Of a DNA stretch of 64,000 nucleotides, positions 26,184-35,800 are shown piece after piece (the stretch's first letter is position 1; the number at the start of each line of letters is the position of its first letter). Made by a program: the position numbers and the translations under genes. Source of the DNA: Pedobacter alluvionis (GTDB taxonomy: Bacteria > Bacteroidota > Bacteroidia > Sphingobacteriales > Sphingobacteriaceae); contig NZ_RCCK01000014.1 of assembly GCF_003664035.1 (NCBI RefSeq), positions 268,221 through 332,220 on the forward strand, given 5' to 3'. The notes under the pieces are model-generated. The model was not told where the DNA came from and did not search any database. It was given only the letters and a program-made list of their open reading frames with translations.

Positions 26184-26798
26184 CTAGATCTCTAACCCAT
26201 ACGCAGCTAACTGTGCTTTAGTATCTTCGTAATCGATATGATGAATGCCTTTTAAACCTAAACCTTCGGCAACCTGTACAAATAACATCCGGTCATCAAT
26301 ATATAAACTAGTTTCTACATCGCTTTGTGAAATATCGATCGCTACCTTAAAAATATCGGCATCTGGTTTACGGAAATGTACAAAGCTTGATGATACGAAG
26401 AAATCGACAAACTCATTCAGTTTAAAGGTATTGATGCGGTATTGGTTTAGCTCTCTGCCCTCGTTGCTGATTACAGCTACCTTTAGGTTGTATTTCTTTT
26501 TTAAATCGCAGATCAACTCAATCATTTCAGGATAAGGAAGTGATTTTTTGAACATGAATTCTTTAAAATCATCGTAGGTAAAGTTCCGTTCTTCGAAAAA
26601 AACAATACGTTCCAGATATTCATCAAGCGTTAGTTTACCCACCTCATAAGTATCGAAAGTAAGGTGATGGCGTTCTTCGAGATCAACAGAATCAAGGTTA
26701 AAAAGTACTGAAGCTTCTCCCCTTGCATGCCTATCCCAACCATTGGTTAATAAAACGCCCCCGATATCGGTAAAAAGTGTGGTAATTTTCTTCTGCAT
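26184..26798 (-). CDS. HAD-superfamily hydrolase
   Basis: A 204-residue HAD subfamily IA protein. Motif I is TLFTDIGGVLLTNGW, in which the usual second Asp (DxD) is Gly, as in the 'DiGGVL' subgroup related to haloacid dehalogenase-like and epoxide-hydrolase N-terminal phosphatases. Motif II is VISNEG, motif III HFRKPDADIF, and motif IV IDDRMLF. The catalytic nucleophile Asp remains, so phosphatase or dehalogenase-type chemistry is possible; substrate unknown. It follows mgtE by 9 bp and is probably co-transcribed. Confidence 0.82.
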   Translation of the reverse strand: MQKKITTLFTDIGGVLLTNGWDRHARGEASVLFNLDSVDLEERHHLTFDTYEVGKLTLDEYLERIVFFEERNFTYDDFKEFMFKKSLPYPEMIELICDLKKKYNLKVAVISNEGRELNQYRINTFKLNEFVDFFVSSSFVHFRKPDADIFKVAIDISQSDVETSLYIDDRMLFVQVAEGLGLKGIHHIDYEDTKAQLAAYGLEI

Positions 26799-26807
26799 GA
26801 TTTAGAT

Positions 26808-28184
26808 TTATAATAAAACGCCTTTTAAAATTAATACGGCTACACTGAAATAAATTACAATACCGGTTACATCGACCATTGTGGCTACAAAGGGTGCTGA
26901 TGAAGTGGCAGGATCGAGTTTCAGTTTTTTCAAAATAATTGGCATCATTGAACCAATTAAACTGCCCCACAACACAATGCCAACCAGGGTAAAAAAGATG
27001 GTAGCTGCAATTAAAAACCAATGTGGACCATAATTATAGAGATGTAACTGTTGCCAGGTTATAATGCGGATAAAACCAATGGTTCCTAAAATGATGCCCA
27101 GCAAGGCACCTGAAACAAGCTCGCGGCGCATCACCCGCCACCATTCTGCAATGGTTACCTCGCCTAAAGCCATGGCCTGGATAATTAATGTTGAAGCCTG
27201 AGAACCACTGTTCCCCCCGCTGCTCATTATCAATGGAATAAAAAGCGATAACACTACTGCCTTTTCGAGTTCAATCTCGAAATGTTGCATGGCTGTTGCG
27301 GTTAACATTTCGCCTAAAAATAGCACAATTAGCCAACCAGCGCGTTTTTTTACCAGTTTTAGAATCGGGATATCGAGATAAGGCTCATCTAAAGCTTCTG
27401 TACCCCCGATTTTGTGCATATCTTCGGTATATTCTTCATTCGCAATCCATAAAATATCATCAACGGTAACAATACCCAAAAGAATGTTATTCTCATCTAC
27501 TACAGGTAAAGCCACGCGATTATTCATCCTGAATATGTTAATTGCATCTTCCTGCGGATCGTTTGCTTTAAGTGCAATAAAACGTTTGTCGGTCAATTCA
27601 CCAATAATAGCTTCAGGATCGGCCAGTAAAACCTCACGAATCCTGATGTCATCCAACAATACCCCATCTTTGTCGATTACATAAACGACATCGATGGTTT
27701 CGGAGTTTTTACCATAACGCCTGATGTGCGCCAAAACATGGGTAATAGACCATTCTGGTTTTACAGCGATGTAATCGGGTGTCATTAAACGACCGATACT
27801 ATCTTCTTTGTAACCTAAAAGTGCGAGCGATTCTTTACGTTCTTCAGGCGGCAAAAGGGTGATCATTTTTTTAACCACATCACCTTTTAATTCGCTAAAA
27901 AGTGCGGTACGATCATCGGGTGGCAGATCTTTAATGATCTGATTGAGTTTATTACCTGAAAGTTTTTTTATGATACGTTCCTGAGTAGGAAAATCCAGGA
28001 TCCTGAATACGTTTACCGCCCTGTTGAGGGATAAGGTTTCTATAAACTTAGCTGCATATTGTGGGAGTTCATCTATCAGTTCTTCAACATCCGAAATATT
28101 CAGTTGATCCAGATACTGCTTCAACGCCTTATCATTCTCTTTTTCAAGTAGTTCCTGAATTTCTTCCACAACCATTTCTTCCAT
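26808..28184 (-). CDS. mgtE: Magnesium transporter MgtE
   Basis: Mg2+ channel of 458 residues. It has an N-terminal superhelical domain (about 1-130, with LPPDDRTALFSEL), a tandem CBS domain pair (about 130-255, ending VTVDDILWIANEE) and about five membrane helices (from KRAGWLIVLFLGEM). The pore-region signature SSGGNSGSQASTLIIQAMALGE and the linker GGTEALDEPYL are intact. CBS domains gate the channel in response to cytosolic Mg2+. A CACCTTTG element at 28233-28240 on the minus strand is a possible -7 box. HAD gene lies downstream in the same unit. Confidence 0.95.
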   Translation of the reverse strand: MEEMVVEEIQELLEKENDKALKQYLDQLNISDVEELIDELPQYAAKFIETLSLNRAVNVFRILDFPTQERIIKKLSGNKLNQIIKDLPPDDRTALFSELKGDVVKKMITLLPPEERKESLALLGYKEDSIGRLMTPDYIAVKPEWSITHVLAHIRRYGKNSETIDVVYVIDKDGVLLDDIRIREVLLADPEAIIGELTDKRFIALKANDPQEDAINIFRMNNRVALPVVDENNILLGIVTVDDILWIANEEYTEDMHKIGGTEALDEPYLDIPILKLVKKRAGWLIVLFLGEMLTATAMQHFEIELEKAVVLSLFIPLIMSSGGNSGSQASTLIIQAMALGEVTIAEWWRVMRRELVSGALLGIILGTIGFIRIITWQQLHLYNYGPHWFLIAATIFFTLVGIVLWGSLIGSMMPIILKKLKLDPATSSAPFVATMVDVTGIVIYFSVAVLILKGVLL

Positions 28185-28999
28185 ACACAGCTATTTAATT
28201 TGTTACATGCCTAAACCTTTATTAACGGTTCGCAAAGGTGCATTTTTATTTCCTAAAAAGCCAACCTCAGCATTTAAAAACCGTGAACCAAACAGCCGAA
28301 TTTAAAAATATGGATGCATAAAGCCAACATACAGGAATGTAAGGGCAATGATTTAATCATTTTTTAACATAAAAGAGATCTCAACCACAAGAAGTTAGTT
28401 TTATTAAGAATTTACAGTTTAAAAACAAGTTTGTTTTTTTAATGAAATGGTATTGAAAATTAAGAAACCCACAGGCTTATTACGGTATAATCAACAGTCC
28501 TGATCTGTTCAACTCTACTAAAATTCCCATCATAATCAACATTGTCCTTTTTCATTAGCTTCAGCATATCTGTTTTATTGAAAAATTCAGTTTGTTTTTC
28601 TTTACCAGATCAAAAATAAGCGTAAAAAAGAAATTTATAAAAATCTTATTTCTATAAAAAGCTTAAAATAAGGCAATAACAGACAAAACAAAAGAGTTTG
28701 CCCCCTAATCTTTATCAGATTACCCCTCACTACGAGTACCTTTTTATGCTTAATTTGTTTTAACCAAGTATAACAATGACAGATCCTGATATCCCAATTG
28801 CCAAATGGATATTACTGGTTGTAGGCAATTAAAATTGACATCACCAGTTTTTTGAAATAACAAATCTTTTTAACCGATTATGAGAAACTAAATTATGCTA
28901 CAAAACGCTCAATTTATCAATTAGCCAGTGTACCAGGGGCAATCTTCGCTGAATTCTGAAATCAATTAAGATCAATTTAAAGCGTGCAGTCAAAATAAA
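28185..28999. other. Non-coding gap upstream of the ricin-lectin gene
   Basis: No ORF with coding character on either strand and no repeat family recognised. It is AT-rich. The first 80 bp should hold the mgtE promoter. Confidence 0.4.
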
Positions 29000-29040
29000 A
29001 AAGAGGGGCTCAACTAAATTGAGTTGCATATGCCCTCTTT
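29000..29040. repeat. Hairpin in the leader region of the ricin-lectin gene
   Basis: AAAGAGGG (29000-29007) pairs with CCCTCTTT (29033-29040), with an inner CAACT/AGTTG pair. The minus strand continues into a T-run, so it could end a minus transcript; otherwise it may be a leader structure of the plus gene 56 bp on. The word GCATATGCC occurs in the hairpin and again just before the gene. Confidence 0.4.
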
Positions 29041-29096
29041 AAAATAACCAAACGAACAGATGCATATGCCTGTTCATTCACCTTTACCTAATTTTT

Positions 29097-30176
29097 ATGA
29101 AAACAAAATTTTCTACCTCAGTTCCGTTCAGCATCTTTATGCTTGGAATTCTTTTATTTGCAGGCAGTTGCAGAAAAGTCGAGTTACCGAACTCAGACAC
29201 CATCAAAGATCCGCTTTCGATAAAGGGAAAACTAAGTGCAATACCGCCTAACGAAACCCCTTTATCCGTCACTAACGGCACTTTTTACATTGTGAACCGC
29301 AAAAGTGGAAAAGTTCTGGATGTTGGTGGATTTCAAACTGCAGATGGCGCCAATGTTTCCCAGTACGGAGGTACAGGGGGAACAAATCAAAAATGGAATT
29401 TAACCCTGCTTTCCGGTGGCTACTATTCGATTATTGGCGTGCATAGCTCCAAAGGTTTACAGGTAGATCAGGCAGGAACAGCCGATGGAAACAATGTAAA
29501 CATAGCTACCTACTCCGGAGCAACAAACCAGCAGTGGCAATTTACATCACTTGGCAACGGCTATTATCGTATTGTAAATAGAAACAGTGGTAAAGACCTT
29601 GAAGTTGCCAATCAGTCTATCGATGATGGTGCTAATGTGAACCAACGGAGTTATGGAGGCGGAGAGAACCAGCAATGGTCTTTACTAACGGTTAATGCAA
29701 CGGGCCAATTGAGTTGGGTACTTAACAGCACCGGAGTACCTGCCGATGTAGTGACACGCATTACCAATGCCATGAATGATGCCTGTTCGAGGTATAATGC
29801 AGGTGCTAACTGGCCATCGCGTACGCTTACGGTACAATATAACACAGGTGTACCCACAGCCGACGGCAGTACAAATGGAAATATACGATTCGGTGCAAAC
29901 ACCAGTTACCAGAATGTACGTACGGCAATGCACGAAATTGCACATACTTATGGGGTTGGTTTGAGCAGCGGATGGACATCAAATACGTCTACAGGCGACT
30001 TCCTGGGCACCAATACAACCGCACTGATTAAAATTTTTGATGGTCAAAGCGCTGTTATACATACCGGAGGCGGGCATTTTTGGCCCTACGGCTTGAACTA
30101 TGATAATGAATGGAGTGAAACAAATGCCTTTAGACATGTAAAATTAGTTTTTGCCATGCGATCGGACGGGATGTAG
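29097..30176 (+). CDS. Lipoprotein with ricin-type lectin domain and metallopeptidase-like domain
   Basis: A 359-residue surface or periplasmic lipoprotein: signal ends LLFAGSCRK with Cys in lipobox position. Residues about 60-200 form a ricin B-type beta-trefoil of three repeats marked by the QxW motifs NQKWNL (near 98), NQQWQF (near 144) and NQQWSL (near 191), so it should bind carbohydrate. The C-terminal part has a zinc-peptidase HExxH motif in TAMHEIAHTYGVG near residue 278. Aromatic residues near the end (HFWPYGLNYDNEWSE) may shape its cleft. A third metal ligand is not clear. It is possibly a secreted enzyme targeting glycans or glycoproteins. Single-gene unit with terminator. Confidence 0.75.
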   Translation: MKTKFSTSVPFSIFMLGILLFAGSCRKVELPNSDTIKDPLSIKGKLSAIPPNETPLSVTNGTFYIVNRKSGKVLDVGGFQTADGANVSQYGGTGGTNQKWNLTLLSGGYYSIIGVHSSKGLQVDQAGTADGNNVNIATYSGATNQQWQFTSLGNGYYRIVNRNSGKDLEVANQSIDDGANVNQRSYGGGENQQWSLLTVNATGQLSWVLNSTGVPADVVTRITNAMNDACSRYNAGANWPSRTLTVQYNTGVPTADGSTNGNIRFGANTSYQNVRTAMHEIAHTYGVGLSSGWTSNTSTGDFLGTNTTALIKIFDGQSAVIHTGGGHFWPYGLNYDNEWSETNAFRHVKLVFAMRSDGM

Positions 30177-30204
30177 CACAAAAGATTAAAGATCTTAACC
30201 AGAC

Positions 30205-30245
30205 GACCGGCCAGATATCGGATTTAAATATCTGGCCGGCCTTTG
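30205..30245 (+). terminator. Hairpin terminator after the ricin-lectin gene
   Basis: CCGGCCAGATAT (30207-30218) pairs perfectly with ATATCTGGCCGG (30228-30239). Only a short CCTTT follows, so termination may be partial. Confidence 0.6.
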
Positions 30246-30303
30246 AACAATTAATATCAGGCGGAACCTAAAACCAAGATCTGGTTTTTCGCGTTATTAC
30301 GTT

Positions 30304-30585
30304 ATGGAAAATAATAATATTCAGGAATACTTTACTACTTATATTGAACTACTTGATAAAATCCATACCCTTGGCCATGAAATTGATGCATCAGTTATCG
30401 AAACCGATATACAGGATATCATCGAAAAGAGATCGAAGTACAAAGCGAGAATGCATAGGGTGAGAAATAAATTAATTATGGCATTAAAGGATGAAGGTAA
30501 CAAATACCGTGTCTATAATGCTTTGGCTCAAAAAAATACACTGCTTTCTGTAATAGATGGCAAATTGGAATTTAATGAAGAATGA
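30304..30585 (+). CDS. Small helical hypothetical protein
   Basis: A 93-residue, charged, probably all-helical protein (EYFTTYIELLDKIHTLGHEID, broken for length, then KRSKYKARMHRVRNKLIMAL). There is no signal peptide or membrane segment and no family is recognised. Codon use and amino acid balance look coding. It sits alone between the ricin-lectin gene and tRNA-Arg. Function unknown; a helical-hairpin DNA- or protein-binding role is only a guess. Confidence 0.5.
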   Translation: MENNNIQEYFTTYIELLDKIHTLGHEIDASVIETDIQDIIEKRSKYKARMHRVRNKLIMALKDEGNKYRVYNALAQKNTLLSVIDGKLEFNEE

Positions 30586-30922
30586 TAGCTTATTGGCAGG
30601 GCGCACTACAACTTACTGTTCAACTGCAGACTAAAGACCTGGTTATGCGCAAAATGATTTAAGCAGGATACCCGTATTTGTCTGCACGCATAAGCATCTA
30701 TACAACCTGTGAACCCTGTAGCGATCAGGAACAAGATGCTATCCTCCAAAATGATCTGTTTAGCCTAAACCTTCATCCGGGGAGTGTGGCATACCTATCA
30801 TCACTAAATGTACATTTATATACAAAACGCTGATATTATGGGGGATTTCCCAGATAAAGACTGAATGAAAATAAGTGTATTTTTTTTTATTCAAAATGCA
30901 AAAAAAATAAGTTTTCAAATCC
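30586..30922. other. Non-coding gap before tRNA-Arg
   Basis: Nothing recognised: no ORF of coding quality, no repeat of the families in this window. Confidence 0.4.
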
Positions 30923-30930
30923 TATATTTG
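30923..30930 (+). promoter_or_regulatory. Promoter -7 element of tRNA-Arg
   Basis: TATATTTG, an exact TAnnTTTG match, ending 7 bp before the mature tRNA 5' end, so transcription starts at or just before the tRNA. Confidence 0.65.
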
Positions 30931-30937
30931 CAGCCTT

Positions 30938-31012
30938 GCTCCCGTAGTTCAATGGATAGAATTATGGTTTCCGGTACCATCGATATGAGTTCGAATCTCG
31001 TCGGGAGCACCA
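30938..31012 (+). tRNA. tRNA-Arg (anticodon CCG), CCA encoded
   Basis: The acceptor stem GCTCCCG pairs with CGGGAGC. The anticodon stem ATGGT/ACCAT encloses the loop TTCCGGT, giving anticodon CCG for codon CGG. The T arm contains GAGTTCGAATCTC. The discriminator is A (31009), followed by an encoded CCA (31010-31012). The tRNA lies immediately beside an IS remnant and about 1 kb from the NRPS cluster, a position often used as an integration site. Confidence 0.95.
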
Positions 31013-31056
31013 AACGAGACAAATCAGTTTTTTCGCTGTTTGTCTCGTTTTTTATT
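31013..31056 (+). terminator. Terminator of tRNA-Arg
   Basis: AACGAGACAAA (31013-31023) pairs with TTTGTCTCGTT (31039-31049), followed by TTTTTATTTT. Confidence 0.85.
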
Positions 31057-31144
31057 TTACACAAATCGCTATTAATCAATCATATTAACTCAAAAATTTC
31101 ATTTAACCTAAGTGTTCGATAACCATCATCATGATATATCAATT

Positions 31145-31529
31145 TTTCAGGGAAGCACCGTGACCATAGATGCAATGGGTACATAGGTAGAGATTGCCCA
31201 GAAGATTATTGAGAACGGGGCAGATTATATTCTTTCGGTAAAGGGCAACCAACAGGAGCTGCTTGATCAGCTCAAAGGGCGATTTGAGAAGCAGGCCCCG
31301 GCCTACACTCACACTACAAACGAGAAGGGGCATGGACGTATCGAAAGCCGAAAGAGCGAGGTAATCACCGATCTGGTCTTTGTTGACTACAGTATTTTGG
31401 GTAGGTATAAGGTCTGTGGTACGGATCACCTCTACGCGCGAACTGGGGAACAAGATAACAACGGAAATGCGATACTATATCAGTAGTCTTGCAGAAGACG
31501 CATACTATTAACACTTATATCAGACAGCA
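31145..31529 (+). pseudogene. Decayed ISAs1-family transposase fragment
   Basis: Plus-strand translation gives GSTVTIDAMGT, stop (TAG), then VEIAQKIIENGADYILSVKGN and GHGRIESRKSEVI, the DDE core of ISAs1-type transposases (Asp in IDAMG). A frame change then occurs near 31450: the other frame gives TTEMRYYISSLAEDAYY, and further on IRQHWG, both standard C-terminal ISAs1 blocks. N-terminal and far C-terminal parts are missing, and the remnant ends where a half family A repeat begins (31536). It has at least one nonsense codon, one frameshift and two truncations, so it is dead. Confidence 0.85.
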
Positions 31530-31535
31530 CTGGGG

Positions 31536-31574
31536 AGATATCTCCATTTCGGTGCGCTTCAGTCGAAATGACAA
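31536..31574. repeat. Interspersed repeat family A, right half only
   Basis: AGATATCTCCATTTCGGTGC followed by GCTTCAGTCGAAATGACAAC matches the right arm of the repeats at 1951, 4681 and 26091. The left arm is missing and is replaced by the transposase remnant, so an insertion or deletion junction lies near 31530. Confidence 0.75.
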
Positions 31575-32051
31575 CGATTGATTTATTATTAACGCAAAGC
31601 TATTTTTGAACCATGTAAGACATATAAGCTCAAACGGTTTATATGTTCTCAAATGTCTTAGGTTGCGAAAAACCAAAACTATGTGTTGCAATCACCCTAT
31701 AAATCAATTGCTCTACCGGTTGGCCGAGATTAATAAATGATGGGTCAGTTAATTGCCAGATTATTGGATGCACGCTGCTCTTGCCATCGGCATCAATGGA
31801 TACTTCTTTCTCTCTTCGTCAACAACAACCTATTCACTATCTGGTTTTTGGGCTATTTTGAGTTCTAGGCCAGATTATTTGGTAAATAGCTGAATCTAGA
31901 AAGCAGTTGGGAAGAGTTCTTGATATTTGTTTCAGAGGGAGAGGAACAATATTGTATTTACTCGGCAATCCATTTAGCGGCCACTTTACACTGAAATGGA
32001 AGAGTCACTATTAGTGAAATATGCACTTAACAACCAAAAGTTATTTGTTTC
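31575..32051. other. Non-coding gap at the left edge of the NRPS cluster
   Basis: No intact gene on either strand. It may be further debris of mobile DNA, but I cannot assign it. Confidence 0.35.
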
Positions 32052-32684
32052 TTATTTAGTGCCAAATTTTTGTACAACAATATGTTCTTCCAATTTAGGC
32101 ATACATACATAACAAATGTAATCAGGATGAATATTAACGCCTTTTAGATACCATTCCTGCCCTTTGTAAATAACAATATCTCTCAAGCAGTTAAACTCTC
32201 CTAGCCCTTCGATAATACCTGTACCTATAGCTTTCAATACTGCTTCTTTTCTCACCCATATCTCGTAAAAGCTATCGTTAGCATGATGCGAAGCCGAAAT
32301 AAATTGCTGCTCTTCATGATGAAAATACATCATTAGATTCTGATATTCAACTAATCCCTTTTTTTCTATATCAATACCAACGGATGCATCTGTTGAATAG
32401 GTAAAAACCACAAGGTTAGAAGAGTGAGAAATATTAAATGCATTCCAGTTACTAATTATAGGTTTATTACTGTTTTTACGGCTCCAATTTTTCAACAAAT
32501 CTTCATCACCTGTGTCAATTAAAGACTCCCTTAACATTAACCTGGCAATTAATCGCGATTTCTGATCAGGCAGGTATTTGTACTTCATTACGTCCATTGC
32601 CATGAATTGAGGCAATAAGCTCAAATAATAATCCATACAATCATCTTCTATAACATCAATACTACAATACTTTACTACAACCAT
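32052..32684 (-). CDS. Sfp-type 4'-phosphopantetheinyl transferase
   Basis: Transfers phosphopantetheine from CoA to the serine of carrier domains and so activates the NRPS proteins. The 210-residue protein carries NISHSSNLVVFTY, DASVGIDIEKKG (Mg-binding Asp and Glu) and WVRKEAVLKAIGTG (Lys-containing motif), the three blocks of the Sfp/Gsp group. Length suits the group. It is the last gene of the cluster on the same strand, separated from the reductase NRPS by 196 bp, the largest gap in the run, so it could have its own promoter. Its position strongly suggests it serves this NRPS. Confidence 0.92.
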   Translation of the reverse strand: MVVVKYCSIDVIEDDCMDYYLSLLPQFMAMDVMKYKYLPDQKSRLIARLMLRESLIDTGDEDLLKNWSRKNSNKPIISNWNAFNISHSSNLVVFTYSTDASVGIDIEKKGLVEYQNLMMYFHHEEQQFISASHHANDSFYEIWVRKEAVLKAIGTGIIEGLGEFNCLRDIVIYKGQEWYLKGVNIHPDYICYVCMPKLEEHIVVQKFGTK

Positions 32685-32880
32685 AGTTTTTTCACTTAAG
32701 ATTATAAAAAATAATTATTCCATTTTTTTAACTAACCTATTAATTGGGAGGAATAAAAATTCTGGATGTTAAATTATAATTTTTCACTATTTTCATTTCC
32801 TATTTATATTTTAAAGTTTGAATATCTTTCATCACACCCAGCGTTTCTTTTATCAAATATTTTTTTTTAAACAAACCTTC

Positions 32881-35800
32881 CTATGGATATTTATTAACCA
32901 GGTCCAATTTGAAAGAAATGTTTTCATTAATACCATCTGAACGACTTTTAAAATACCCCGATACAATTCCTTGCTGAATCATTTTTGAAAACCAGCTTAA
33001 AGTTGTTTCTGGAAAGTAAATTCCTTTTTTAGCAAGACTATCAATTGATCGTTTATGTATATAATTGATACAACGTGGTGTTCTGATATATCGCTGAACC
33101 CAATTATCCATTAAATGAACGATACTTTTTTCATCATCATTCCCCCGATACATTTCAACTTCCCGATTAAAATGCATCAAATCTAAAAACTCGATATTAA
33201 AGCCTATATTTTTAAGCATATCTATAATTTTTGGGAAAGAAATAGCATAAGGATTTTCTATGTGCACACAATCGTCAAAATCAGAATCCTTTCCAAGACA
33301 GAATTCGACTATCCCCTTTGCTACAACATCAACATAAGAAAAGGAAATTTCTTCAGTATAATTTCGTGGAATTTTTTCCAGCAGCATTGCTCCCTGAATT
33401 ATTTGGAAGATTCTGTTCTGTTCTATATTCCACTGAAATTTCCCTGTTGATGATTCTGCAGCAATATGCCCCACCCTATATATTTTTCCGGTTCCTCCAT
33501 TTTCATAAAAAGATCTGATAATGGCTTCGCCTTCATATTTCGTCTTTTCATAATCTGACATAAAAGATTGTCCGATATTAAAATCATCCTCTGCAAAATC
33601 CTTATGAGATCCATTCGATAAATAGCCGGCTACAGCCAGTGTCGAGATATAATGAAAAGTTTTCTTTTTTCCAGTTTTTGCAATGTCAATTAGCTTTCCT
33701 AATGCATTTATGTTTGTTTCTTTTAATCCAAAATAGTCTTTAAGCAGATTAATATCAGCTGCTGCATGCAAAATAAGATCTGCTTCTTCGACAATCACTC
33801 TCAAAGAAGAGGTGGACATTCCAAGATGTTCTTTAGAGAGATCTCCCCGGACAATCCTTACCTTTTCCTTATTGAGTACCAAATCCTCAAAATAATAAGC
33901 AAAGACCTCTTTAAGTCTTTCTTCGGCCTCCTGTTGAGTACCCCCCCTAACCAGGCAATATACAAGGATAGATTTCTCCTGAACGAGCTCATTTAATAAG
34001 TGCGCCCCTAAAAACCCTGTAGCACCTGTCAGAAATACGGTTTTAGGCTGTTGATTAGTTTGTACTGAAGCACTCTGTTTAAGCTGATGCAGCGGTTGTC
34101 CGATTGACACAAGGCCTGCGTCACGAATCGCTGCCTGCAACCCATCTGGATAATCATGCGGATTCAAACTATCTTTTAAAACAACTATAAACTCTTGCAA
34201 AAGCGTTTTTATAAAATCTCTGCTAAAATACTTTGACTGATAATGTATATCCAACATTATCGATTCTCCAATGAACCTACAGGTAAAATAGATTTTGTAT
34301 TCCTGCTGTGCCTGTATACTTCTTGTCAAACCAGAATTAAAATGAGCAGGTTTCATTTCGATTGATTCATTTCCAAATTTTTCAGGAAAGTAACCCAAAT
34401 AGTTGAACAATATGTCAGCTCTGCCTGAACCAATCCCATCAAAATTCATCTTATACAAATTCAGATCATTTGCAGACAAGGCAATCTTATCAATCAAACT
34501 CGATGTAATTTCCGGTTGAAGTTCAGCGGTTCTGATATTAACAGGCATAGTCAATGCCCACCAGGCAACTGATCTGCTTAAATCCGGTAAATCTTTATGT
34601 TGTGGACGTCCATGAAATTCGACATCAACGGTTATTTCATGCCTATTAATTTTCTCCATCAAAGCACTGGCAAACGCGCTAAGCAAATAGCCACTCACTG
34701 TAGATTTTGATTGTTTTTCGTCTAGATGCCTTAACAAATAAGAGATTTTGTCATTCAGTTCGAGGTTGAATTGCCCAATGCGCTCATCATCATTGCTCGA
34801 GTATTGTTGCAAAACAGGTAACTTGTGTAAGGGTTGGTAGTTGGATTGAAATGAAGCCCCGGGAACATATTTCTTATGATTTAATGCGGTATAAAATTCG
34901 GCAACCGCATTTTCTCTTGCCACAACGACCTGTTTGTTGTTACCAGTCTGTTCATAATAATCAAGCAGTTCATCGATAATAATATTCCAGGAAATAACGT
35001 CTATTGCCAGATGATGACAGGCCATAAACAAATAGTCATTCCCCTCCGTATCTATAAATACATGTGCAACAAATAGCTTTCCCTGCTCGATTTTAATCTC
35101 CTTAAGCAAAGCCGCCGAAACTTCCTGAATCTGAAGGGAGACAGAAATATCTCTGGCCAGAATAGTCACCCCCATTTCTGTCCTTGCCAAATATCCATTT
35201 CTGAATATATTCAAGTCCTCTTTCTTTTTAAACGTCTTACTGAGCTGGCTATGTCCTTGTATCACCAAATTCATAGCAATTGCGAGATTTCGCGTGTTAA
35301 TACTGCTTTTTGTTTCTAATAATATACTTTGACAATAATAATCTAGATCGAAATTCCTCTTACTGAGAAAATGATGCTGAGAAAAAGTAAGTTGATCTGC
35401 ATCCTGAAGTTTTTTTTCATTTACCTCCATCAACAACCTCAGCGGATCAAGTCCGACAAATTCTTTAAATACAGGATGATAATTAAGGTCCGTAATGCGA
35501 ATTTTATATCCTAGTCGCTGTAATTTTCCAATTAATTGTATCGCCAATAAAGAATCACCGCCTTGCTCGAAGAAATGATCAGCATTGGAAACAAAATTCA
35601 CATTCAACACTTTTTTCCAGCAAGCAGCTGCATGTATTGCCCAGGTACCATCCAATTCGTCGTTCTCATTTACGGTTGTTATCAACTCAGTCTTTTGAAA
35701 TTGCTTCACAAGAGCAGCCAGGTCTATTTTTCCATTTGAATTGAATGGAGTATCCGTATAGAAGAAAATGTTTCCCGGAATTTTATATGGCGTTAGCTTA

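Noticed and set aside
31139..31453. 104-residue minus-strand ORF beside tRNA-Arg
   Set aside because: It is the antisense of the ISAs1 transposase remnant, whose plus-strand translation shows clear family motifs.
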